Source: an uncultured Muribaculum sp. (GTDB lineage: Bacteria > Bacteroidota > Bacteroidia > Bacteroidales > Muribaculaceae). Taken from it: a stretch of DNA of 31,350 nucleotides. The notes below the pieces were generated by a model. The model saw nothing but the letters and a program-made list of their open reading frames with translations, searched no databases and was not told where the DNA came from. Shown in pieces: positions 7,049-14,557 of the stretch. The stretch is taken from positions 1 to 31,350 of the forward strand of contig CAJTSK010000030.1 of assembly GCA_910578835.1 (NCBI GenBank), in the 5' to 3' direction. A program made the translations under genes and the position numbers. Positions within the stretch are counted from its first letter, which is position 1; each line of letters opens with the position of its first letter.

Positions 7049-8668
7049 TCACGCCTGTTGCTCCGCCTTTTTCTTTTCAAGAAATTCGTTGATACCGCAA
7101 AGATGTTCTCTTACGCGTCCTCCGCCAAATTCATATACCTTTGACACAAGTCCGTCAAGGAAATCACGGTCATGGCTCACCACGATGAGCGTGCCGTCAA
7201 AATCGCGTAGTGCCTGTTTCAGTATATCTTTTGTCTTAAGGTCAAGATGATTGGTCGGTTCATCAAGGATGAGAAGATTAATCGGTTCGAGCAAAAGTTT
7301 AATCATGCACAGGCGCACCCTTTCGCCGCCGGAAAGCACTTTTACCTTTTTCTGGTTTTCCTCGCCGCCAAACATAAAGGCACCCAGAAGGTCGCGGATT
7401 TTCAATCTCACATCTCCTACGGCGATATCGTCAATAGTCTGGAACACAGTAAGGTTCTCGTCAAGTAGCGCGGCACTGTTTTGGGCAAAATATCCAATCT
7501 TGACGTTATTGCCGAGCGTAAGGGTACCGTCATGGCTTATCTCGTTCATTATCGCCTTCACCATAGTCGATTTTCCCTCACCGTTTCTGCCGGCAAACGC
7601 CACCTTGTCGCCACGCTCGATGGTAAATGTAGCATTGGCAAAAACAGGATTTCCATCATAACTCTTACCTACGCCCTCAGCTATCACCGGATAACTGCCG
7701 CTACGCGGACATGGCGGGAATTTCAGGCGCAACGCCGACGTGTCTTCCTCATCGACTTCAACTATCTCAAGCTTTTCAAGCCACTTCACCTTGCTCTGCA
7801 CCTGGTAGGTCTTCGAGTAAGTGCCTTTGAACCGCTCTATAAACTCGCGAGCCTCGGCTATCTGTTTTTGCTGGTCGTCATATTGTTTCTGCTGCTGTTG
7901 GCGGCGTTCTTTACGCAATTCCAGATAGTGGCTGTAACGTGCCTTATAGTCATAAATCCTGCCAAGTGTCACCTCTATGGTGCGTGTGGTGATGTTGTCT
8001 ATAAAGCGGCGGTCGTGACTGATTACCACTACAGCCATGGGGCTGTTGATGATAAAGTCTTCCAGCCATCCGATTGATTCGATATCAAGATGATTGGTCG
8101 GCTCGTCGAGCAGCAACACATCAGGATTGCGCAGCAGGAGCTTCGCCAGTTCGATACGCATGCGCCAACCGCCCGAAAACTCCGAGGTCGGACGGTTGAA
8201 GTCGCTCCGTTCAAAACCCAGTCCGAGAAGCGTTTTTTCCACATCCTCCTCAAAATGGGTCATATCGATTGCATAAAATTTCTCGCTTACCGCCGACACT
8301 TTCTCAATCAGCGCCATGTAGGAATCGCTTTCATAGTCGGTGCGTGTGGCAAGCTCATTATTCATCGCCTCAATCTCCGCCTCCATCTCTTTAAGATGGG
8401 CAAAGGCGAGTGACGCCTCCTCAAATACCGTGCGTCCATCCTCAGTCATCATATGCTGTGGCAGATAGCAGACATTGCAGTCTTTCGGGATTGAGACCGA
8501 CCCGCGTGTAGGCGTACGTATACCGGCAAGAATCTTCAGGAGAGTACTTTTCCCGGCTCCGTTTTTACCCATAAGGGCTATCCTGTCCTTCGGGTTAATC
8601 ACAAATGACACATCTTTGAATAGGGTCGTTCCCCCAAACTCGACAGTTAATCCGTCTATCGATACCAT
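7049..8668 (-). CDS. ABC-F family ATPase (ribosome-associated)
   Basis: A 539-residue soluble protein with two ATP-binding cassettes and no membrane segment, which defines the ABC-F group. Cassette 1 has Walker A GKNGAGKS (34-41), signature SGGW (165-168) and Walker B LLLDEP (185-190) with the TNHLD extension. Cassette 2 has Walker A GRNGEGKS (360-367), signature SGGE (446-449) and a second LLILDEPTNHLD. The inter-cassette linker (about 240-325) is rich in Arg, Lys and Gln, as in the P-site tRNA-interacting motif of ABC-F proteins. Family members act on ribosomes to resolve stalling or protect from antibiotics; which one this is cannot be told here. It stands alone on the minus strand between two plus-strand units. 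The ATG is at 8668-8666 and the stop at 7051-7049. Confidence 0.9.
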   Translation of the reverse strand: MVSIDGLTVEFGGTTLFKDVSFVINPKDRIALMGKNGAGKSTLLKILAGIRTPTRGSVSIPKDCNVCYLPQHMMTEDGRTVFEEASLAFAHLKEMEAEIEAMNNELATRTDYESDSYMALIEKVSAVSEKFYAIDMTHFEEDVEKTLLGLGFERSDFNRPTSEFSGGWRMRIELAKLLLRNPDVLLLDEPTNHLDIESIGWLEDFIINSPMAVVVISHDRRFIDNITTRTIEVTLGRIYDYKARYSHYLELRKERRQQQQKQYDDQQKQIAEAREFIERFKGTYSKTYQVQSKVKWLEKLEIVEVDEEDTSALRLKFPPCPRSGSYPVIAEGVGKSYDGNPVFANATFTIERGDKVAFAGRNGEGKSTMVKAIMNEISHDGTLTLGNNVKIGYFAQNSAALLDENLTVFQTIDDIAVGDVRLKIRDLLGAFMFGGEENQKKVKVLSGGERVRLCMIKLLLEPINLLILDEPTNHLDLKTKDILKQALRDFDGTLIVVSHDRDFLDGLVSKVYEFGGGRVREHLCGINEFLEKKKAEQQA

Positions 8669-8704
8669 ATTTTAATCAGATATAATATTTAGCAATCTTT
8701 GTTG

Positions 8705-8712
8705 CAAATTTA
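8705..8712 (-). promoter_or_regulatory. Possible -7 box for the ABC-F gene
   Basis: On the minus strand this reads TAAATTTG, a full match to the Bacteroidota -7 consensus TAnnTTTG, 36 nt upstream of the ABC-F start codon. No convincing TTTG -33 element lies 19-21 nt further upstream, so this rests on one box only. Confidence 0.35.
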
Positions 8713-8752
8713 CGCATTTTTTCCGAGCTTTCCCGCACTCCCCACCCCCAAC

Positions 8753-8800
8753 ACCGACAACCTCTGACAACCAAAAACTGAAAACCGAAAACCGACAACC
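8753..8800. repeat. ACCGACAACC direct repeats and 7-bp tandem repeat
   Basis: The 10-mer ACCGACAACC occurs at 8753-8762 and again at 8791-8800, with a close relative TGACAACC at 8765-8772. Between them is a 7-bp periodic run: ACTGAAA, ACCGAAA, ACCGACA (8777-8797). The 9-mer ACCGACAAC appears once more at 9167-9175, so the word brackets the repeat-rich area. Confidence 0.7.
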
Positions 8801-8810
8801 AAGAAACCCT

Positions 8811-8824
8811 TCCCCGCAAGGGGA
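8811..8824. repeat. TCCCC-GCAA-GGGGA tetraloop hairpin
   Basis: A perfect 5-bp G/C-rich stem (8811-8815 with 8820-8824) is closed by GCAA, a stable GNRA-type tetraloop in RNA. It is the first of a series of hairpins in this region. Confidence 0.5.
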
Positions 8825-8835
8825 TAATCCATTTG

Positions 8836-8989
8836 TAGCCGGGGGTTGAGCGCAGCGATACCCCCGGAAAGCCGCACAGAAGAAGATGTTTCCGCAGGAA
8901 TCATCAATGACAATACAAGATGATTCCTACGGAAACAAAGCCGTCTTGGATTTCTTACCATCGGTATCGCTCCGCTCAACCGACGGCTA
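8836..8989. repeat. Nested inverted repeats
   Basis: The outer arms are 8836-8867 and 8958-8989. They are inverted copies of each other (about 27 of 32 positions agree; core TTGAGCG-(C/G)-AGCGATACC). Each arm also folds alone: CCGGGGG pairs with CCCCCGG at 8839-8867, and CCATCGGT with ACCGACGG at 8958-8987. Inside lies a second inverted repeat, 8888-8904 against 8920-8936, with 16 of 17 pairs and a 15-nt loop. The design is that of a small non-autonomous or palindromic repetitive element. From general familiarity, similar arm sequences recur between genes in Bacteroidales genomes, which I cannot check here. Confidence 0.65.
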
Positions 8990-9020
8990 AACAAAGATGA
9001 TGCCCTCCGGGCAACCACAC

Positions 9021-9072
9021 ACCACCAACATCTATGCTTCGGCTGAAACAACCTCGGCACATGGAGCGCCCT
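9021..9072 (+). pseudogene. Decayed fragment resembling the 3' part of manC
   Basis: 9037-9072 matches manC positions 10050-10085 at 34 of 36 bases, and 9021-9036 matches 10021-10036 at 13 of 16, with 13 bases of manC (10037-10049) missing between the blocks. Read in the manC frame it gives FG-stop-NNLGTWSAL against FGWNDLGTWSAL, so the tryptophan codon TGG has become TGA. It is too short to function as a gene. Confidence 0.6.
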
Positions 9073-9186
9073 ATTAATCTTGCTGCTACACCCAAACTTA
9101 AAATATCTTTTGTAGCCTGTGACCATCTGTCCTTCTGTATCAATCTCCAGCCCCCGAAATCTGGCAACCGACAACTCTCAGTCCAA

Positions 9187-9220
9187 TTTTTTGCCTTTTC
9201 ACAAATAATTGCTAACTTAG
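9187..9220 (+). promoter_or_regulatory. manC: Candidate promoter of the manC unit
   Basis: A TTTTTTG -33 element (9187-9193) is followed by a 19-nt spacer and TAACTTAG (9213-9220), close to the Bacteroidota -7 box TAnnTTTG. The manC start codon is 26 nt further on. Spacing fits the 19-21 nt typical of this phylum. Confidence 0.5.
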
Positions 9221-9246
9221 CGAGACTTATCAAACTTTAAATTGGC

Positions 9247-10329
9247 ATGATTGATATACATCGCTATTGCGTAATTATGTGTGGAGGTATAGGTAGTCGT
9301 TTCTGGCCTTACAGCCGCGCCGAACGCCCTAAACAGTTTATTGACTTCTTTGGCACAGGGAGATCGCTCCTCCAGATGAGTTACGACCGTATATTACCCG
9401 TCGTACCGAAAGAGAATGTTATAATCGTAACCAACGATCAGTATGCGCCCCTGGTAAGGGAGCAGCTGCCGGAACTTGACGAGTCGCAGATACTCCTGGA
9501 GCCGGCACGCCGCAACACCGCGCCCTGCATCGCTTGGGCGGCTTATCATATAATGGCACGTGACCCTCAGGCATCAATGATTGTGACTCCGAGCGATCAC
9601 CTTATCACCCGCGAAAATGAATTTGTAAAAGCCATCGAGCAAGGATTTGAGTTTGTCGAGAACCACGACTCACTGCTGACACTCGGCATCAAGCCCACTC
9701 GTCCCGAGACCGGCTACGGCTACATCCAGATAGGCAAACCCGTGACCGACGACATACTGAAGGTGAAGACTTTCACCGAAAAACCCGACATCGAGCTTGC
9801 AAAAGTATTTGTAGAGAGCGGCGAGTTTTTCTGGAACTCAGGTATATTTCTGTGGAGCGCCAAGTCAATACTCAACGCCCTCCACGAATATGCGCCCGAC
9901 CTCACCAATACATTTGACCGCGGAGCCGACTCCTTCGGCACACCCGCCGAGAAAGATTTCATACTCAAGGAGTTTCCCGGCTGCGTAAGCATCTCGATTG
10001 ACTACGCCGTGATGGAACGCGCCACCAATGTCTATGTAGAGTGTGTAAGCTTCGGCTGGAACGACCTCGGCACATGGAGCGCCCTCTACGACAATTCTCC
10101 CAAAAACCGCGAGGCAAACGTGACACAAAACTGCCGCGTGCTTGCCTACAACTCAACCGGCAACATATTTGCCGTGCGTGGCGACAAGCTCGTGGTTGCC
10201 AATGGCCTGAAAGACTATATCATCGCCGATGCCGGCGACGTGCTGCTCATATGCCCGAAAGCCGACGAGCAGACTATAAAGCAATATGTTAACGATGTAA
10301 AACTTGCATATGGCGACAAGTTCCTCTAA
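9247..10329 (+). CDS. manC: Mannose-1-phosphate guanylyltransferase
   Basis: Makes GDP-mannose from mannose-1-phosphate and GTP in the cytoplasm, feeding GDP-mannose or GDP-fucose into surface glycans. At 360 residues it has the nucleotidyltransferase part only and lacks the phosphomannose isomerase half found in bifunctional ManC/AlgA enzymes. Motifs: the nucleotide-binding loop GGIGSRFWP (13-21) followed by PKQF (28-31), TPSDHLI near 118, the FTEKP block, FFWNSGIF, and FGWNDLGTWSAL. The C-terminal strands are the left-handed beta-helix-like end. The ATG at 247 in the 9.2-kb line follows a candidate promoter. The last 20 nt overlap the thioesterase gene, so it heads a small unit. Function is well supported; the pathway served is unknown. 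Confidence 0.9.
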   Translation: MIDIHRYCVIMCGGIGSRFWPYSRAERPKQFIDFFGTGRSLLQMSYDRILPVVPKENVIIVTNDQYAPLVREQLPELDESQILLEPARRNTAPCIAWAAYHIMARDPQASMIVTPSDHLITRENEFVKAIEQGFEFVENHDSLLTLGIKPTRPETGYGYIQIGKPVTDDILKVKTFTEKPDIELAKVFVESGEFFWNSGIFLWSAKSILNALHEYAPDLTNTFDRGADSFGTPAEKDFILKEFPGCVSISIDYAVMERATNVYVECVSFGWNDLGTWSALYDNSPKNREANVTQNCRVLAYNSTGNIFAVRGDKLVVANGLKDYIIADAGDVLLICPKADEQTIKQYVNDVKLAYGDKFL

Positions 10330-10768
10330 TCCGAGAGTGCCGGTGCCGGAATTTCCATTCCGGCACAAGGTACCCTTGCAGATACGCTTCAACGACATTG
10401 ACCTGCTCGGTCACCTCAACAACGCTGTCTATATCCAGTTTTTTGACCTCGGCAAGAGCCGATATTTCCAGGACGTAATGCCCGAAGGCGTAGACTGGAA
10501 ACATATCAACATCGTGGTCGCCAACATAAACTGCGATTTCTTCGCGCCCACATATATCACCGAGCCGATTGCCGTGGTCACTACAATAACCCATATGGGA
10601 GAAAAAAGCTTCACGCTCGAACAGCGCATAATCAACACTGCGACCGATGAAGTGAAATGTATCGCCAGGACTATAATGGTAGGCTTCGACATAGCCACAG
10701 GTAAGTCGGCGCCCATCGACCACAAATGGGTGGAGGCGCTTGAAGCTTACGAACAACGAAAGCTCTGA
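10310..10768 (+). CDS. Hotdog-fold acyl-CoA thioesterase (4HBT family)
   Basis: A 152-residue cytoplasmic protein of the single hotdog type. The diagnostic block is RFNDIDLLGHLNNAVYIQFFD (the key Asp31, His35 and Asn residues), followed by a helix and the long antiparallel strands expected of the fold. Members hydrolyse acyl-CoA thioesters; chain-length preference cannot be read here. I chose the ATG at 10310, which overlaps the end of manC by 20 nt; a TTG two codons earlier is also open but less likely. The stop is 8 nt before the HAD gene. There is no metabolic link to manC visible beyond co-transcription. Confidence 0.85.
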   Translation: MATSSSNPRVPVPEFPFRHKVPLQIRFNDIDLLGHLNNAVYIQFFDLGKSRYFQDVMPEGVDWKHINIVVANINCDFFAPTYITEPIAVVTTITHMGEKSFTLEQRIINTATDEVKCIARTIMVGFDIATGKSAPIDHKWVEALEAYEQRKL

Positions 10769-10776
10769 CAGCAAGG

Positions 10777-11616
10777 ATGAAGACCCTATATGTCAGCGAC
10801 CTCGACGGCACACTGCTCAACAGTGACAGCAAGGTAAGCCGGCGGTCGGCGGAAATATTGTCGCAGCTATCGTCGAAAGGCGCACTAATCACCGTAGCCA
10901 CGGCACGCACCCCAGCCACAGTGGAGCCGCTGCTTGCCGATGTCGCCTCGACTGTGCCCGCGATTGTCATGACCGGCGCATCGCTGTGGGACAGGGTAAA
11001 CAAATGCTATTTCGACACCCGTTTCATCGATGCAGCCACCAGCCGTAGTGTACGCGAGACCGCTGCACGCTACGGAGTCGACCCGTTTACCTACACCCTC
11101 GGTGACAACGGCATACTTGACATATACCGCAACGGCACAATCGCCCCGTGTGTACGCAACTTTATTGATGAGCGCTCCCATCTTCCGCTGAAACGCTTTC
11201 ATCTCGACACCCCCGAGGGCGATGATTACGCGCTGCCACGCACAGTACTGTTTTTTGCGATGGGAAAACCTGACAAGATATTTCCTCTTGCCGATGAATT
11301 GCGCGCCACCATACCCTGCTCGGTAAGCAGCTATCTCGACATATTTTTTGACGACACGGCGATAATCGAGGTACTCGCGCCCGGTCTTAGCAAAGCCGAC
11401 TCGGTAAAGAAAATCGCGAAGCGTTACGACGCCAAGCGCATAGTGACATTTGGCGACAACCTCAACGACCTCTCGATGATGGAAATCGCCGATGTAGCGG
11501 TAGCCGTTGACAATGCACGTGACGAGGTGAAGCGCGCTGCCGACATAATCATCGGCACCAATGATGAAGACTCAGTGGCACGCTTTATAGCCGACGACTT
11601 CAGCGCCATGCAATAA
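10777..11616 (+). CDS. Cof-type HAD-superfamily phosphatase
   Basis: A 279-residue cytoplasmic hydrolase of the Cof/type IIB group, which removes phosphate from sugar phosphates or small cofactors. Motif I is DLDGTLL with nucleophile Asp8 and acid/base Asp10. Motif II is the VMTGA region. The conserved lysine lies in LSKADSVKKIAKRY, and motif IV is TFGDNLNDLSMM with its Mg2+-binding Asp residues, followed by the usual AVAVDNA. The large alpha/beta cap of this group sits between motifs II and III. The gene starts 8 nt after the thioesterase and ends 23 nt before the histidine kinase, so all belong to one unit. Substrate is unknown. Confidence 0.9.
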   Translation: MKTLYVSDLDGTLLNSDSKVSRRSAEILSQLSSKGALITVATARTPATVEPLLADVASTVPAIVMTGASLWDRVNKCYFDTRFIDAATSRSVRETAARYGVDPFTYTLGDNGILDIYRNGTIAPCVRNFIDERSHLPLKRFHLDTPEGDDYALPRTVLFFAMGKPDKIFPLADELRATIPCSVSSYLDIFFDDTAIIEVLAPGLSKADSVKKIAKRYDAKRIVTFGDNLNDLSMMEIADVAVAVDNARDEVKRAADIIIGTNDEDSVARFIADDFSAMQ

Positions 11617-11639
11617 TCGCCGTAAACTCTGCGTTAATC

Positions 11640-12863
11640 ATGAGTATGGCAAACATTTACGACACCAGGCGATATGGCACGATGGCTTTTCTTGCCATCG
11701 CGATTGCCTTGGTGGCTTTGTTTCTTTACATCTCCAACCGTATCGTCAGGGACCTTGCATCACAAGAACACGAGCGCATGGAAATATGGGCCGACGCCAC
11801 AAAGTCCATTATCACGATGGCAGATGACGACACAGGCGAAAATTCACCCGGCAACCTTGACTTCCTGCTACGCATAATCGAGGGCAACCGCACCATACCG
11901 GTATTGCTCACCGACGACCGGGGGACAATACTCATGCACCGAAACTTCGAGCTGCCCGAACCGGTCGACTCGCTCAACCCTCTTTTCATCTCCGACCGCA
12001 ATGCCGAATATCTCGAAGAGAAACTCGCACGGCTGCGCAACACCTCAAATGTAATACATATCGTCATCGCACCCGGCGACTCCCAACATCTTTACTACGA
12101 AGACAGCCGCCTTTTGCGACTCCTGAATTATTACCCTTACATACAGATACTTACCATGCTCATTTTTGTCACAGTGGTCTACTACGCACTGATATCGACA
12201 AAAAAAGCGGAGCAAAATAAGGTATGGGTCGGGCTATCTAAAGAGACCGCCCATCAGCTCGGCACGCCTATATCATCGCTCATGGCGTGGATGGAACTTC
12301 TCGAATCGCTTGGAGTCGACCAGGAGACAGTGACAGAAATGAACAAAGATGTGCAGCGACTGTCGACAATCGCGTCAAGATTCGGTAAAATCGGGTCAAA
12401 ACCGCAGATGGAATGTGGCGACGTCAACCTCCTTGTCGAGAAAGCGGCGGCCTACATGTCGTCACGCATCTCAAAGCGCATAAAAGTGACGGTAGTCACC
12501 GCCGGAGAGCCGCTGACGGTCAACCTGAGCGACTCGCTCTTTGAGTGGGTGATGGAAAATCTCATAAAAAATGCCGTGGATGCGATGGATGCCGACGGCT
12601 CCATCACCATCACGCTTCACCGTGAGCGCGACTGCGCCTGTATCGAAGTCACAGATACCGGAAAGGGCTTGCCGCGCAAACGTTTCAAGACCATATTCAA
12701 CCCCGGCTACACCACAAAAAAACGCGGCTGGGGACTCGGGCTTACACTTGCAAAACGCATAATAGAGCAATACCACAGCGGAAAAATCTACGTGGCATCA
12801 TCAGAAATCGGCGTCGGTACCACATTCCGTATCGAGCTACCCCTATGTGAAGAAAAAGCCTGA
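11640..12863 (+). CDS. Sensor histidine kinase
   Basis: A 407-residue inner-membrane kinase. Two membrane helices (about 14-33 and 166-186) flank a periplasmic sensor region of about 130 residues with no recognised domain. No HAMP linker is apparent. The phospho-acceptor is His205 in KETAHQLGTP, a HisKA sequence typical of Bacteroidota. The ATP-binding part has the N box ENLIKNAVDAM (Asn307, Asn311), DTGKGL, a GWGLGL block and a final GTTFRIELP. No response regulator gene is adjacent; the next gene encodes a secreted protein. It is the last gene of the unit beginning with manC, 23 nt after the HAD phosphatase. Stimulus and partner cannot be inferred. Confidence 0.9.
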   Translation: MSMANIYDTRRYGTMAFLAIAIALVALFLYISNRIVRDLASQEHERMEIWADATKSIITMADDDTGENSPGNLDFLLRIIEGNRTIPVLLTDDRGTILMHRNFELPEPVDSLNPLFISDRNAEYLEEKLARLRNTSNVIHIVIAPGDSQHLYYEDSRLLRLLNYYPYIQILTMLIFVTVVYYALISTKKAEQNKVWVGLSKETAHQLGTPISSLMAWMELLESLGVDQETVTEMNKDVQRLSTIASRFGKIGSKPQMECGDVNLLVEKAAAYMSSRISKRIKVTVVTAGEPLTVNLSDSLFEWVMENLIKNAVDAMDADGSITITLHRERDCACIEVTDTGKGLPRKRFKTIFNPGYTTKKRGWGLGLTLAKRIIEQYHSGKIYVASSEIGVGTTFRIELPLCEEKA

Positions 12864-12895
12864 CCTCACGATAGCAATCGGTAGAATATTTTTTG

Positions 12896-12903
12896 TACAT
12901 TTG
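12896..12903 (+). promoter_or_regulatory. Candidate -7 box before the secreted protein gene
   Basis: TACATTTG is a full match to the Bacteroidota -7 consensus TAnnTTTG. It sits 61 nt before the start codon. The stretch 19-21 nt upstream has no TTTG, so the -33 element is missing or degenerate. Confidence 0.4.
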
Positions 12904-12964
12904 CGTGTGTGGCATAAAACCACATCTTAGGCTTGCTTTATAATAACCAAACATCACATTTAGT

Positions 12965-14545
12965 ATGAAAAAATTCTACACTCTTATTCTGTCAACATTG
13001 ATATGCGGGATGTCGGCAAGTGCCACCGACTACGTTTCCCCGGCATTGACATTTACCACGCCTGACAAAAAAGTGTCCACCGTGAAAGCTCCCGCCACAA
13101 CACGTTCAGCCGACGATGACGACTCAGCATGGACACAGTGGCTTGACATGGGCACTGTTAATGTCACTTACAGCGGCGCCGTATACATGAATATAAATCC
13201 GGAACTCCCGATACTCATGCGCGCATCGACCGCGGAGCCGGAACATGTTCAATACCGCATCGACGGCTACCTTCTCTCCAACGTAGACACAAAGCTCAAC
13301 CGTCCGCTAATAATCGACATCATTGAAGGCTCCCTATACATTTACCCTCAGGAATTGCCATCTCTGAAAATCAACAATTCCGACGGCACCCCATTTGAAG
13401 GAAAACTATATGTCACCGACACCTCCACCCATCTTGACATGGTAGGGCTGAGAGACCTCTATGAGTTTGACACCGACAAACTCAGCTTTGACCTCATGCT
13501 CACCTATTACGATGACCGGGGCAACACCCTCGGCACTGGCATAAGCACCGAGCTGGTGCGCTTCAACGTTCCCGGATGGATAAAACCGCCGGTACTGTTC
13601 AGCGTCGGAGGCAACGATGTCAGTGCGACCGTACCTGTGGAAATCGGTGCAGCCGTTGACCATTACGATTACACAATCGTGAAAGGGGGCGGCTATGACG
13701 ATGATGACAATTTCCTCGGACAGCGTGTCGCCAACAAGGATGAATCACTCGACATCAAGACAAGCAGCCCGGTCGACCCTGAAGTGAGCTTCACCGGGGG
13801 CGAGGGAAGATACACAATCGGATTTGCCGCATATGACGCTGACGGCAAGCTGCTTTCAATGTCAAGCGGAGCAATATACTACATGCCGGAAGATGCCGCC
13901 AACTGGCAACCGGTAGGCAAGCGCAAGATTACCGACGGATATCTTGTAGATGTCTATGGTTTCGAGCTTATACCCTATGAAGTGGAATTGGAAAAGAGCC
14001 TTCTGACCGAGGGGCTGTATCGCGTGGCGGACATATATGGCGACAACCATCCCTACGCTGACAAAATCAAAGAGCATACCCTTGACTTCCCATCATATAC
14101 CTATTTCCACTGTGAAGACCCGGAGGCGTGCTATATATCGGAGACACCCACAGGCACTGTTTTCGATGCCAGTGGTGAAATCGTGTTAAGCTCCATCCCT
14201 GAAGCCTACTTCATAAGACATGGATATGACATGGATGCAGCGAAAAATGCAGTACCCGGTGGATTTGGTAAAATCATCGGCGGCACTTGTGTATTCCCCA
14301 GCGGGTCGCTGACGGCAACCTCCTACATACTTCTTGAAGCAAACTACGGATGGCTTGATGTGGGAAGAGAGAATATCATGACCCTACAGATTGACCCTGA
14401 AGCAGGCATCAATACTGTTGAAGAAGAAAATTCTGACAAAATGGCGGAGTATTTCAACCTTCAAGGTATAAAAATCGTTAATCCTCAAAAAGGAAACGTT
14501 TACATTATGCTTAAAGATGGCATATCTAAGAAAGTCATCAAATAA
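12965..14545 (+). CDS. Secreted protein of unknown function with Bacteroidales-type C-terminal tail
   Basis: A 526-residue protein I do not recognise as a known family. Residues 1-20 are a signal peptide (ending SASA). The body is rich in Asp, Gly and Tyr with long predicted strands and no membrane helix; several stretches are acidic (DDDDSAW, GYDDDDN). The last 45 residues hold an acidic linker, then AEYFNLQGIKIVNPQKGNVY and a lysine-rich end. 'YFNLQG...P..G.VYI' tails are common on secreted Bacteroidales proteins and resemble the C-terminal sorting domain of type IX secretion, so outer-surface delivery is possible but unproven. A -7 box lies 61 nt upstream, and the sirtuin gene starts 12 nt after the stop. 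The function is unknown. Confidence 0.7.
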   Translation: MKKFYTLILSTLICGMSASATDYVSPALTFTTPDKKVSTVKAPATTRSADDDDSAWTQWLDMGTVNVTYSGAVYMNINPELPILMRASTAEPEHVQYRIDGYLLSNVDTKLNRPLIIDIIEGSLYIYPQELPSLKINNSDGTPFEGKLYVTDTSTHLDMVGLRDLYEFDTDKLSFDLMLTYYDDRGNTLGTGISTELVRFNVPGWIKPPVLFSVGGNDVSATVPVEIGAAVDHYDYTIVKGGGYDDDDNFLGQRVANKDESLDIKTSSPVDPEVSFTGGEGRYTIGFAAYDADGKLLSMSSGAIYYMPEDAANWQPVGKRKITDGYLVDVYGFELIPYEVELEKSLLTEGLYRVADIYGDNHPYADKIKEHTLDFPSYTYFHCEDPEACYISETPTGTVFDASGEIVLSSIPEAYFIRHGYDMDAAKNAVPGGFGKIIGGTCVFPSGSLTATSYILLEANYGWLDVGRENIMTLQIDPEAGINTVEEENSDKMAEYFNLQGIKIVNPQKGNVYIMLKDGISKKVIK

Positions 14546-14557
14546 AAGTAATTTATA

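Larger units (their letters stand above)
8669..9246. other. 578-bp non-coding region with repeats
   Basis: There is no credible gene here. The open frames on both strands are short, lack a recognisable product and run through repeats. From left to right it holds the ABC-F promoter area, a 7-bp tandem repeat (8777-8800), a GCAA-capped hairpin (8811-8824), nested inverted repeats (8836-8989), a small GCCC/GGGC hairpin (9002-9012), a decayed piece of manC (9021-9072), another ACCGACAAC word (9167-9175) and the manC promoter (9187-9220). This composition is unlike the compact rest of the window. Confidence 0.75.

Noticed and set aside
7481..8077. A long plus-strand open frame (about 198 codons) opposite the ABC-F gene
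   Set aside because: It is the complement of a clearly coding ABC-F sequence; no family match or initiation signal is visible.
8811..9012. CRISPR array or attachment site
   Set aside because: The repeats are inverted or very short and not evenly spaced, there are no unique spacers, no cas genes and no integrase in the window.
8710..9174. A 154-codon open frame on the minus strand through the repeat-rich spacer, with other open frames in the same span on both strands
   Set aside because: It runs straight through the palindromic arms and the manC fragment, has an odd composition rich in Arg, Ser, Cys and Trp, and lacks a credible start or family; it looks like a chance product of repeat DNA.
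10304..10309. A TTG start two codons before the chosen thioesterase ATG
   Set aside because: The ATG at 10310 is a stronger start and gives the same protein apart from two residues.
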